Origin: Parascedosporium putredinis
Lineage: Eukaryota; Ascomycota; Sordariomycetes; Microascales; Microascaceae
Length of the DNA stretch: 64,000 nucleotides
Assembly: GCA_949357655.1 (NCBI GenBank)
Contig: CASHTG010000002.1
Coordinates: 372,001-436,000, forward strand
Direction: 5' to 3'
Part shown: positions 23,753-35,051 of the stretch, in pieces
Position numbering within the stretch: position 1 is the stretch's first letter
Layout of the letters: every line of letters starts with the position of its first letter
The notes under the pieces: model-generated
Seen by the model: only the letters and a program-made list of their open reading frames with translations
Told to the model about the DNA's origin: nothing
Databases searched by the model: none
Program-made: the position numbers and the translations under genes

Positions 23753-25387
23753 TTATTCCTTGAACGAAAGCACCACCTTTTCCAGCGCGTCTACCAGCAA
23801 GTCAGCATGCTTCTCCTGGAAGATGAGCATCGGCCTTAAGCGGACGGCGCTCTGACCGGAGCCGCCGATATTGACGCCAAACTTGCGGGCGCGGCCGAGG
23901 AACTCATCGCGGCGGGGGTTGTCAAAGGCAATAAAGGTTCCCTGTCCTTGCCGCGGAGATTGTCGAACTGCCCAGGGTACTTCTCGGCGAGGGCTCCAAG
24001 TTTACCAAAGAGGTAGGAACCGACGCGGGCGGTGTTGGCTACGAGGTCAAGGCGCTCGATCTCGCCAATGATGGCGCGGAAGATGAGGGCTCGGGCAGGG
24101 TCGCCCATCCAGGTGTTGAACTGGCGATAGGGCTTATTAGGGCGCAGCTCTGGGTTGCCAAAGTAGTAACCCGCAGTCTGAGCTTTCTTGGAGAAGGTGA
24201 CCATATCCGGAGGATCTTCGAGATTCCAGTGCTCGTGAGCCCAGAATTTCCCAGTGGCGCCGACGCCAGTCTGCACCTCGTCAACAATGAGGAGGACGTT
24301 GTGCTTGCGAGTAACAGCGCGGAGCTTGCGGAAGAACTCGGGGATGCGTGGTTGTCACCGCCCTCTGACTGAATGGGCTCGACGACGACGGCAGCGGGGG
24401 ATTATGGTAGTTGAGAATCAGGTTCTCCACCTCGTCAATGGACGCTTGCTCAGCGGCGCGGTTCTCCTCGACATGCTTCTCAAGGGGGTACTTGAGCTGG
24501 GGGAAGGTGGCTTGAGGCCAGTCGAAGGCGGGGATGTCAATCTTGTGAATGGGTTTAGAGCGTGTTGTTGATAGCGTGCCAAACAGGCGGCCGTGGAAGG
24601 CGGTTTTGAAGGAGAGGATTGAAAGATTGGAGGCTCCGGGGCTCTGGTTGTTCATGGCACTGCTCAGTTCTTCCTCCGTGAATTCGACCTGGTGGCCACC
24701 TCGGTCGTGCGCGCGACGCCACATGAACGCGGCCTTGTATGCCGTCTCGTTGGCGTCTGAACCGGCCATCGCGGTGAATACCTGGTCGAGTCCCTTGGGG
24801 GCAACCTTGAGGATGCCGCTCTTCAGCACATTTGCCCAGTCGTGTGGAGGAAAGGTGCCCAAGGCAGGACGATTAACCAATCCGTTGATCATCTCGGGAG
24901 ACTGCGCAGCCTTTATAAGAGCCGGGTTGTTGTAGCCAATGGGGATAGATGCAATTTGAGCATATCTAAAGCACCGCTCCAGTAGTCAGTCACCTAGTGC
25001 ATCATGCCAAGAGACGAGCGCGAAACAAGCCCCCGATTTCACTTACACGTCCAAAAATACGTTGCCATCGGGATCTGCAATGTAATTGCCAAAACACTTG
25101 TCATAATCCGTCAACAAGGTCAAGGCACGGGTATCAAAGACCTCATGTAGCTCATCGATCTCTTTCTTCGAAACGGGGCCTGGCACGCTGGTCTTGACGA
25201 TGGGGCCTTCGGGCTCGCCCTCATAGAAGGGCGCGACATTTGAAGGAGACATTCTAGCGATTGAAGTGCTGAGGAGTCTAGAGGGGCCGTGAGGAAGAGA
25301 TCTTGCGGTAGAAAGCGGAAGCGGGCGGAGGAGAGTAGGGGCCGCGAGCTTGGAGGAGACGAAGCGGGTCACCACACGGAGAGCCAT
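23753..25387 (-). CDS. 4-aminobutyrate aminotransferase, mitochondrial (GABA transaminase)
   Basis: A PLP enzyme that converts GABA and 2-oxoglutarate to succinic semialdehyde and glutamate in the GABA shunt. Two exons, 25387-25047 and 24965-23753 (81-bp intron), about 518 aa. The N-terminus is Arg/Ser/Leu-rich without acids (MALRVVTRFVSSKL), a typical mitochondrial presequence. A second in-frame ATG at 25252 (MSPSNVAPFYEG) could start a cytosolic form. Class III aminotransferase motifs are clear: AMAGSDANETAYKAA, VEPIQSEGGDNH, LLIVDEVQTGVGATGKFWA and the PLP-lysine region MVTFSKKAQTAGYYF. The end is KVVLSFKE. Three -1 frame changes occur near 24400, 24347 and 23945, each mended by one base in a C or G run. 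TTTAAATATA at 25415-25424 lies just upstream of the first ATG. Confidence 0.92.
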
Positions 25388-27379
25388 GGCGGGCGGGCGA
25401 GAACCGGGGCGGGCTTTAAATATACGTAATAAGATCCTAGGTAAGGCGCGCAAGGGCGTCTTAGGTAGGTGAGCGCATGGCCTTGGGGATTGGTGTGTTT
25501 CTGCGCACGTAGGTAGGTACGTAAGGGGGGATGAAGAGGGGGAGGGGTATGGTGCAGCAGGGCCAGGCCAAGGCTTACCGTATGGTTCGGGTTTGATTGG
25601 GAGAGGCGAACTGTGGGTTGTGTGGTGCGGTTCGTGGACGGATAGAATCATGTGTATCCGGCTTCCGATAGATGCCGTATGCCACACGGGTGTGGGTGTT
25701 GTCGAGCGGCCCAACAGGGTGAGGCAGCGGAAGAGCAAGGGTGACAGTAACAAGGGGGCCAATTGATCGAATTTCGGCGCCGACCAGCAGGCTCAGGTGA
25801 GATGGCGAGGAGGGCAAGTAACAGAATCAATCATGTGCGTGATTCCAGCAGGGATTGACGAGTAGCAGGAAAAACAACGGTGAAACAGGCACTGGGAGCT
25901 CGCAAAGAAGCAAGTGGGCAACTTGGGGAGGTCGAGACAGAGAGGGGCGCACTGAGGGGTGTCCGGGTTGTGGCGGCATTGGCCGGCCGGAGCGAGGAGC
26001 TACAAGCTACATTGTACGAAAAGACGTAGCTAGCTCCACATCACGACATGGCGAAGCTACAAAGCTACAAAGCTATGCCGGACGCAGACACCACTGGACC
26101 CTAGAACAAGCCGGACTCCAATCTTTCCTATCGCACATGCCACCTCTGACCGTGACTCCCAACCGCCGCTTCCCTTCAAGTAATGGAATGGTGGTTCAAA
26201 AGGAAGGAGGCATAAAGTACTGTCTTAGCGATGCTGCGTGCCTTCCCTCTCCTCCCCGGAAATCCATGACTCCTTCTTGGGCGGGGAAACCCGGTTCAAG
26301 TCTAGAAGGTGCAAGCTCGGTATTAGGTTATCAAACGCGAAGAGAGGGGTTTGGGAAATCAACCGTGTCTGATGTGTGCACCTTTTTTTCCTGCTGCTGC
26401 ACCACGATCGCATCATGAGATTTAGCCCATGTAAGCACTGGGTCATAGTTCATCATCACATCCCGCTAAGAGGGAGAGTCCCACCAATTGGCTGTATTGT
26501 GTTTTCGCATTCTCCAAGCTCGCTTGTTTTATCGCTCTGTAGCCGACCTTCTTCTTTCTTCTTCTACTTTTTTTCTTCAAACATCAGAAGGGTGTGAAGA
26601 AATCTAGCTTAGCCTTCGATTTCTAGCCCGCGAAATGATGATATCAACACCTTGAAACCCCTCTTCATCCCCTCCGGGCACCTCCGAAGTCGCCGATGCA
26701 GTGACTCAATTTCGGGTTCTCGGGGCCCTTGTCTTCCATTTCCAGGCCTGCCCGCCTGCATAGAAACCAACGCATGCTTTCGCCACGATCGAAATATCGC
26801 ATCCCGTTTGAGCAACCCGATGCGAATACACCAGAGTCAGACCAGCAAATTTCCTCGGAATACTAATCATTGCGAGGGCACCTCCGATCGGCCGAGCGCA
26901 CGTCTTCCTTTTATGGCGCTTTTTCTCTCTCTTCTTTTGGCTTCTTAGCCATTTCTGCACGTAGCACGATATAAATGGAAGGAGTTGCGTCGTTCACGTG
27001 GATCGTGGTACACGCATGGATTGTGTTAGTCTTTCCATTCCTGTAAGTGCCTAGTATTAGATCAATGCTGCCCACCACAGATATTGGCTGCGCACCTATT
27101 TCCCGGCTTGGCCTGCATCGATGACCGTGATTACTTTACCTGGTTCAAAAAGCCAGTGAACTTTATGATAATCTACGACACTTGCGACAGAGAACTCGCC
27201 TCGTCACATTATGAAATCTTTAGGACTATCGGGGGCGGATGGAATGATCGAGGAACGAGAGAAGGGCCATTGAAAAATATTTTCGGTAATTAGACTCTAA
27301 TAGTCCTGTACTAGTAGATTGCCGCTCTTGTTTTCCATCGCCATCCCATGCAGTCGTGGCTCTCCAGCCAAGAGCTCTA
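25388..27379. other. Intergenic: aminotransferase promoter and NRDE2 3' flank
   Basis: The left part is the aminotransferase upstream region, with repeated TAGGTAGG motifs near 25460-25520 and an AGCTAC-rich patch near 25998-26074. The rest shows no supported gene. Confidence 0.5.
25998..26074. repeat. AGCTAC-rich imperfect repeat patch
   Basis: AGCTACAA/AGCTACAT recurs five times, with a partial copy and an inverted GTAGCTAGCT within 77 bp upstream of the aminotransferase gene. It could be a degenerated repeat or a cluster of regulatory sites; not decided. Confidence 0.45.
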
Positions 27380-30300
27380 TCACCTGTGTCTTTTCCCCGA
27401 GGACCTCTCTGTTTCCTTGTCCCTGCGCCTCTGTCTTTCTCGTTCTCCGTCCCTGTCTCGTAGCTTATCCTTCTCCCTCTCCTTCTCCCTCTCCTTCTCC
27501 CTCTCCTTCTCCCTCTCCTTCTCCCTCATGTTCTTCCTCTCCTCCATAAACTCATCCATAGCCACGTGCACCCGCAAGCCCTTTTGCTCCATCGAAGCAT
27601 ACGCCGACTTGAGCTCCGACGAATCCATCCTCTTCACGAGCGCCGTAAACGCCTGCATCGCCACCCCCTTATCCCACGGACACCCGTTGAGGGCGCGGTA
27701 GTACGCCTTTTTAGCCGCGTCCCGCGCCAGGCCCTCCTCACGCGCTTGGCAGAACCGCACGTAGCACGTCCACAGCCACGGGCTTGCCCCGGCACCCGCG
27801 CTCGCCAGCGCGCGCGAACGCCGCGCCAGCCGCGTACGTCGACCCTCCGGCCCCGAGCTCGTGGGCGATGGCGCACGCCCGCAGCGCGACGCTGTCCCGG
27901 TCGCCGACGAGCACGAGGTCCGCTACGAGATTGCGGAACTCGTCGCCCACGCGGAGGACCGAGGCGGCCCAGTCGAAGAGGGCGATGAAGTTGGTGTTGG
28001 TCGGGAAGAGCTGGATGCAGCGCTTGAGTTGGTCGCTGATGTAGACGCGGCGGTACGGTCTGTGAAGAGTGGGGGTTGCCCCTCCCTGGTTAGTTGACTG
28101 TGCCCTTTACAAAGCATGAAATAGAGACCAAAGTAATTCAATATGAAGCGGTGAAATGTTTGATAAGGGGAAAAAGAAAACTTACCCCAAGGTGCTGTGG
28201 CGGTAGAGAAGCAGGGCGGCAAACTCGAGAAGCTCCTCGTGCTGCGCGGAATCTCCATGACCGCGAGCCGCCAGCCTCTCTGAGCGATCCCACACCACAT
28301 CCATCGCCGCCGAGATGCTGCCCTGGCCCGCCGACCGGGGCTCCGTGCCAACGTCGGACGAGAGGTACTCGGCCAGCGCGAGGAGCTTGGCATCGACCGC
28401 AAAAGCATCCAGGTCGTCCCGGCGAAAGGCGCTCTCCGAGTCCGCCCGTAGATCCTGCTTCTGCTTCAGCACGAGGGCCGGCGAGGCCTCGCCTTCCGCG
28501 TCGGGCACGAAGCAGAGCCGGGCGAGGACGCGCGGAGCGGGCGACTTGGACGCGAACTCGATCCATGCCCAGCTGAGCCACAGGACCCGAGTGCCTTGGG
28601 CGCCCGCCTCGTCGTCGAGCTGGGTGGCCGCGGAGAGGACGCTACGGGCTGCCTTGAGGTTCCCGGCGTCCCACTCCAAGAGCGCGTACAGGTTATAAAG
28701 GCCAATGTTTTGCCGGTACTGTTTGAGGAGCGTCCTGGCGGCGTTCTTCACGCCGCTAGGGTTCGAGATGTACTCGAGGGCGAGGCAGTGCTGCGCTAGG
28801 TCCTCGTGACTGGAAGCGACGAGGGTACCGAGGGTGCGCGCCACCCAAGGGAGCTCGACCGGCAAACTCTCTTTGCTGGCGTGTTTCAGCGACAAAAGAA
28901 GCGAGCAGATCGCCTTGGGCGCGATGGCCGCCGTGATTGCTTCTTGAACAAGTGGGGGCGGAGCCCGCGTAGACTCGTCACCCTCTGTGAATCGCTTCGG
29001 CTGCGCGACGGCAAGTTGCTCAAAGACACCGTCCATCGCGGCCAGGTGAGGATCCGTGCCCCATGACTGCTTATTCGGTGAGACGGGCGGTAGCTGGCAA
29101 AAGGCCAGGAAGGCATCGAAGAGCTCTGCCTTGAGCTGGGGCAGCAGATTGCCGGGAATCGGAAAGGGATTCCCTCCAAGTCAGAGTACATGATGAGGCG
29201 AAAGGGGTCGTGTTCCGTATCCTCGTCGAGCGTTCGGGCAGGCATCCTCGACCTTGCCGTTTGGTAAAGCTCCTGCACCGCCCACGCCTTGTACACGTCT
29301 CTAGATTGAGGTCCTCCGGGACCGGTGCCGCGAGGTGCAGCCTCGGGAACTGACGAGTCGTCGCCCGTGGCGAGGAAGCTGCGCCAGCCCAGCGCCGCCG
29401 GCTCGCCCACTCTCGGCACCTCGGACTCCCAAAATTCTTGAAAGCTCTCCGGTACGGCGCCGGCAGGGTTGGGAAACTCCGGGCCGCAAAAGTTGAGCTC
29501 CAGCAGCGCCTGCCAAGACGCCACCGCCAGTTCCCTGTACCCACAGTCGTGGAAGAACCTCGTAGCTCGTAGGAAAACGTAGAGGAGCTCGCGATAAAGC
29601 GCCATCTGCCTGACGCGCACCACTTCCCCGTCGGCCTTGCGGGCCACCAGCGCCAGGCGATCGATAAACATTTGCTTGAGCGCGTCGTATCGAAAGGTGA
29701 CAATGTCGGATAGCTTATAATCAAGTCGGGTCTTCCAGAGGAGGAAGCTGTCTTCTACCTCCTTCTCGATCTTGGCCCAGCGTTTCTCGTGCGCCTGCGG
29801 ATCCCATACCTTGGCCCCCGCGCGCATCTGGCCCACGAGTAGGGTCTCTTTCTGGTGGGGGACTTGACCTGTGCGAGGGCCTTGTCGTACATGGAGAGCT
29901 TGATCTCGGAGAAGCTCCGGACCTCGTTGGCCGTGGGCTCTTGCCCATTGGCGCCCGCCTTCATCAGGACGTCTTGGTGGCTTATCAGCTCGAGCCAGGC
30001 GGGAATGTCGTCCGGATGCTCCTTGACGCGGCGCGAGAGCTCAATGGACTTTTCGTTGAGGGGATCCGTCGTCCGCTCCATGTCGTCATCGTCGGAAGTC
30101 TCGCCGTCGCCTTCGTCATCAAGAGGGCCCTTGGCCTTTTCCTTGCCTAGGATGGACCTGTAGTTGGGCCCGCGCTCGTCCTCGGATGAGTCGCCGAGCC
30201 CCCGGTTCTTCTTCTTCTTTGGTGGTTTCAAGGAAATAAAATCTTCTTCGGGCCCGTCAGTGTCCCTCGCCGCCTTCTTGCTCGCCCTGAGCAGGCGTGG

Positions 30301-30918
30301 CTCCACCTGCCGGAGCTTGACGCGGAAGGCATTCTTGTCCCTCAGCGACGGCGCACCGTACATCTCGCCAGGCTTGCGGATGCTAAACTGTTCGAGCGGG
30401 GCATCGCGGTGTATGTACAGGTACCCTTCGGTGCCGAGAACGCGCTCCCGCCTCGGCCGGTAGAATGCCACCTGCTTGTACCTGTCCGCGCCATACTTGG
30501 GCAGCAGCGGATCGCCCTTTTGTCGATCACAAACAGGTCCGAGACGGGGTCTACGGCGACGATCGGCTTGGGTGGTAGCGCGTACTGCTGCTTGCTTCTC
30601 ACCTCGAGCTTCTCCCGGCCGGGGGCCGGTCTCCCTCGGGCTTCTGGACCGATCCCTGTCCCTGGTCCTCGGGCGCTTGGGGCTGGGGCTCCTCGACGCG
30701 CTCCGCGTCCGCTTGTCGCCGCCGTGGCGATGCGAGCGGCGGGAACGGTGTCGGTGCCTGCCGTCGCCGCCGCCGCCGCTGCTGCGGTGTGGTGGTCTCT
30801 CTACGTCATCTTTGCCTCTTGCTGCGGCCGGCTCTTGCGCGGGGGCAGGTTCGGCGGTCTTGGGCTTGAAAGAGGAGAATTTCGGCACGGGCAGCTTCTT
30901 TTCTTCCCTACCCGACAT
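27380..30918 (-). CDS. NRDE2 family protein (nuclear RNA surveillance / splicing)
   Basis: NRDE2 proteins (fission yeast Nrl1) bind the Mtr4-type helicase and spliceosome factors and act in nuclear RNA silencing, cryptic intron handling and genome stability. Exons 30918-28186 and 28059-27380; the 126-bp intron has a GTAAGT donor, a CTAAC branch site near 28093 and a CACAG acceptor. Length after correction is about 1139 aa, close to the family. The start MSGREEKKLPVPKF is followed by an RS/RH-rich segment, the conserved GYLYIHRD region, then the family signature LSRRVKEHPDDIPAWLELIS and HAT/TPR-like helices to the end. The C-terminus is a Lys/Glu/Arg repeat coded by a 12-bp tandem. Frame changes occur near 30640, 30524, 29850, 29170 and 27803, mostly in homopolymers; the family match continues across each. 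Confidence 0.9.
27469..27526. repeat. 12-bp tandem repeat inside the NRDE2 C-terminus
   Basis: CCTTCTCCCTCT repeated about 4.8 times. On the minus strand it encodes alternating Glu-Lys/Arg-Glu residues, adding a charged helix to the end of the NRDE2 protein. Confidence 0.9.
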
Positions 30919-33900
30919 GTCTTGACGTGGGAGGTGAGGGAGGGTGTGTGTGTGGTGCGAGATGGGAAGATGTGGGGCGAAATATGCAAAGGCTCTGCCA
31001 CATCGTGGCTAGCCGCTACATTGGGTTCTTGTGTGTAATCAAGCTTGACTGAACACGACTTTGGCTGGCCATGGAGGCTTCAATGGGCCTTCGCCAGATG
31101 AATTTCAAGCAGGCCCAACGAGAAGCCTCCAGTGCTCCATCTTCCCTACCAAAATTCAACATGCGACACGAAGGAAAATAATCTTCTGAATATACAAATA
31201 GGCACCTTGGCTGCATTTTAAGTCCGGCGTCAATAGTTTCGATCTAGGATCGATACACCAAATCTCCGAATAAATTTGGCAAGGGCTATATACTTAATCG
31301 TCCTCGAGCTGTCCCCCGAGCTTTCCATATCGCATCGGAATTCACACGAGCTTGTGACTGTGACTGGGGAGGGATGGAAATTTTTCTTTCTTTAATCTCT
31401 CTCTGCCTGAGTGATTCCACCTTCGCTCTCTACCCACCTCCGAGTCGCATTTCACTCAAGGCCCATGAATGGAGCTCCCTCGCTCATTGCTCAAAAAAAA
31501 AACCTGTCAGCATGGAAGCTGGCGCGACTGTTTCCTTTTCCAACCCACACGGAACTGCCAGTGCCGCCCTCGCCGCCGTCACCGCCGTGGGTAGGCGGTC
31601 CGCACAGATGCGAGAAAAAGCTCGATCCAGAAACCAGCACACGCCGGTTCGGGACCGGAGGTCAGTACCGATGGTGGTCGCCGAGGCGCTAAAGGTGAAC
31701 CAAGGGTTCGTTGATCAAGCTGTCTTGGCCTACCCCTGCCTTGGCTTTTCGTCGACACAGCCAACCTTCGGAGTGAGGCTCGTGGCCATACAATAGATGA
31801 ACAGGATGACGGCGGTATGTTGCGAGGGCGGTAGGCGAATCGCTTGGCGGACTCTTCCTCCTTGGTTAGGCCTAATTTTGGGGCGGGAAGGACAAGTTTC
31901 TCTTCTTAACGCCAAACCTTGGATCGGCTCGCTCCTGGATTACCCAACACAAGAAAGTCCTTGGCGATACGGCACACAAACGGAGGAGTGACAAAATGAC
32001 CTCTCCTCTTCAACCACCAACGCCACAAGATTCATTGGTTATCAATCTAGCTTTTGATTTATTTAGGTGTACTTTAACGGCGGTGTCTCTGTCGTTTCTT
32101 GGGAATGGAGTGTCGCCCGGTCGGGTGTCACGCGGCGCGTCGTAGTGATAGCATCAGACACAAGTCACTAGCGTCCGGGGACAAGGAGAACAGCGTTGCT
32201 CATGTGTTCGGAGTGACATCACTTCATGTACTGTTGAAGACGCAGTGTGGGTGGGGCGACCCCGATGCTGCGAGTCGCAACGCACACGATTTCAGCGCAA
32301 GAGCTACCACACGGCAACCCTGATGTCCGCCGTCGGTGGTAGGTTGCGGGAAAGCCATCGTGGCTCGCGCGGTTGCTGGAAAGTTGAACGCGCTTCGAGG
32401 GTCTGCAGGCGGGAGGCCGTCAAGATCCGCATCCTCCCCTCCATACCAGATTTGTTAGGCACAAACTAGGCAAGACAAGAAGGGCCCAGCCCAAACTTTT
32501 GGCTGCTATGGAGGTCCTCTTCGACTTAAGCAGAGACTACCTGGGGGTCAGGATTGTGGTCTCGATCTTTATAAAAAGAAGAAAGAAGACCATGAAACCT
32601 TTGGCGAGCCTAATCCGGGACGATGCATTTGGATGGCTGTCGCACGGTCAGTCTCGAGTTGCCAAGAGCCTGAAAATCAACTCCGTATCTGCAGTTGATT
32701 TATTAATCATATAAATTGCTCAAAACATCACTTTCGAGCTATTGACGAATGGGACAATCAGCCGACCGCGCTTGCCACCTGCGATTCCTTGTTATGGCTC
32801 CTTTTCCCTTCATTTTTCTTCCGAATACTCCCTGTTGTCTGGTAGTAGAGTACTGATCGAGACCATTCGAGGCTCTCTCCTACAACGAAGCTACATGTAG
32901 CTTTGCCTGCCGAGAAAGCGGCGGATTTTCTGATGGTCCATCCAAATGGATAACCCCTCTATAGACTTCAAATGTTCTTGTTCAGGGGCTTGTGTTTGTC
33001 GGTAGATTCACGAGATCTCGACCGCCAATAGGTCCTCGTCCAAAGAGACGTGGCGTAGGTTAAACCACTGCTGTCAAATGAAATGGCGCAGTTCGAGAAG
33101 GACCCTTGTGCTCTAGCGCCAGAGGACCTCGCCCTATTTTTGAACGATGGATTCCCTCATGGAAGGCGAGACAAGACATGCTAAATTAGGGCGGCGTATG
33201 AGCGATACCCTCGGCAATCCCCCAGGGCTCCTTCGATTCCGGCCACAGGATATTAGCATACCAGGCCCAATCCCGTCAATATCTTGAATGGCCGACATAG
33301 GTGAGGAATTTGGTGGTATCATTCACTCAGCTGCAAAGAGTAGTAGAAAGGCCCAGAGCCGATCCACACTAGATTGATTAGTGGGAGAGGCAGAGTTGAC
33401 AGCATTGGGTTATGTTGATCAACTGCCCATCCTGTAAGCCATTTCGGTTTAGGGCCGCACTTGGCGTAGCGCCACAAGTTTTCATTATTCGACGGTCTGG
33501 GAAGGTCCCCTGGGGTCCGCCCGTGGATCTGTTTTGTCCATCCCTCTTTAAACGCGAGGCAAACAAAGGGGACATTAAGACCACGACGATAAGCCAACCT
33601 GGAGCTCAAGAGACGAAATTCAGATGAGTAAATTGTCGAGTTTGGGAAAGTAGATGGCGGATCAATTGTGGTGCCCTTGCAAGGGCCGCCTGAGGAAGAA
33701 AAAGATCCGTTAGGTTTAATCAAAGGGACTTTTGAGGATCAAGAGGATTGGAGAGGGACGATAATCACGTCGCTCAACGCGTTAGAATGGATCCATTGTG
33801 ACCATTGAAGCAGAGGTACCTCGATGTTGTGCCGAGCAACATTGAATCGTCAAGCTCGTCATCTGAACCCTGATTGACCCACCCACGGCCCACGCGGGGT

Positions 33901-35051
33901 TGGGCGGTGGCGGTCGCAGTGGACAGATCCACTGCGCTGTGGCTCCCAAGAGACGGAGTGTTTGCTCAGCGCCCTCGAGGGTTTCGCAAGACAGGGGACG
34001 AGAACATTGAAACCAGGCAGGAAATGGGAGGTGTTTTCCGCTCGTCTGCACTTCCCCCACGTGGACTAGAGGTCATCTCCCCAAATTACTGCGTCAACTC
34101 CCGGTTCTGGGACTTGGAACGCGGTCAAGGACAACTTCCTGGCGCAGGGCGCTCCGCCACCAAGACCTCAGGCCAGACCCTTTCCTTTCATTCCCTCCAG
34201 AATACTGGTACCCTATCCGGCTCTCGCACCTTTGTGCACTCTGGAATGCCCTCCCTCCCCCGAGGATGAAAAGAGCAGAATCCTTTGCTTGATCTCCCTA
34301 CTTTTCCTTCCGATTTTCCCCCACTTCTTTCTTGACCGCCGGGCACCGTTTCCCCGTTCCTCTCCATTATTCCTACCTGCGCCGTTGCCCGGAGAAGCTA
34401 GCAGGCATCGCTTGTGGGGTCTTGACTGACAGTGACACGCTAAGTGTACCACCACACGCCCCATGCCAAGATCCACAGCCCATATCCGCCGAGAATCCGA
34501 GCCCGTTCGAGCACCCACTTTCACGTCGCTGATGCAATAACGACCCTATCCTCACGGCGTTTCCTCTCCTTGATCTTAATCCTCCGATACCGACACTCTT
34601 CCATCTTCACCCCTTCGACCTTTGACTATCCATACGCCGTCGGACGCACGAGTTTCGGATCGTTCAGAATTCTCGACACCTCGACCGAGCGAGGCCATCC
34701 AGTTGCTGCCTACCTTTCGTCCTCCGTTACTCGAGAATCATTCGTGCCGGTCAATCTCCCCTTTGGCCAGCGAGTAAACCTGACGACACTTTGTACCGCG
34801 GTTACGTCTAGTCCCACCTTGTCCTTCATGACACCCGTATAGCCTTCGAGGGTGTTCTACACCTCCCACTCCTCGCGTGCGATTTTAGTACAGCCAGTCT
34901 ATAGCTTCTTCTCCCGAGTTTTGCGCCGCCGATCCTTACCGGACGTCCCGACCGCTGCACCCAGCGTGCCCACCCAGACCCGGGCTCGAGCTCGAGGTCA
35001 ACCCCCGACAACACCCTACCTCTCAACACCAGCATACAGCATACATTCGCC
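30919..35051. other. Divergent intergenic region between NRDE2 and the ClC gene
   Basis: About 4.1 kb shared by two divergent genes. GT-rich just above the NRDE2 start, pyrimidine-rich in the last 700 bp before the ClC start. Frames up to about 140 codons occur but have no domain or conserved-looking sequence. Confidence 0.5.

Noticed and set aside
25855..26418. 187-codon open frame on the plus strand
   Set aside because: Lies in repeat-rich upstream sequence, with no domain and no orthologue-like features.
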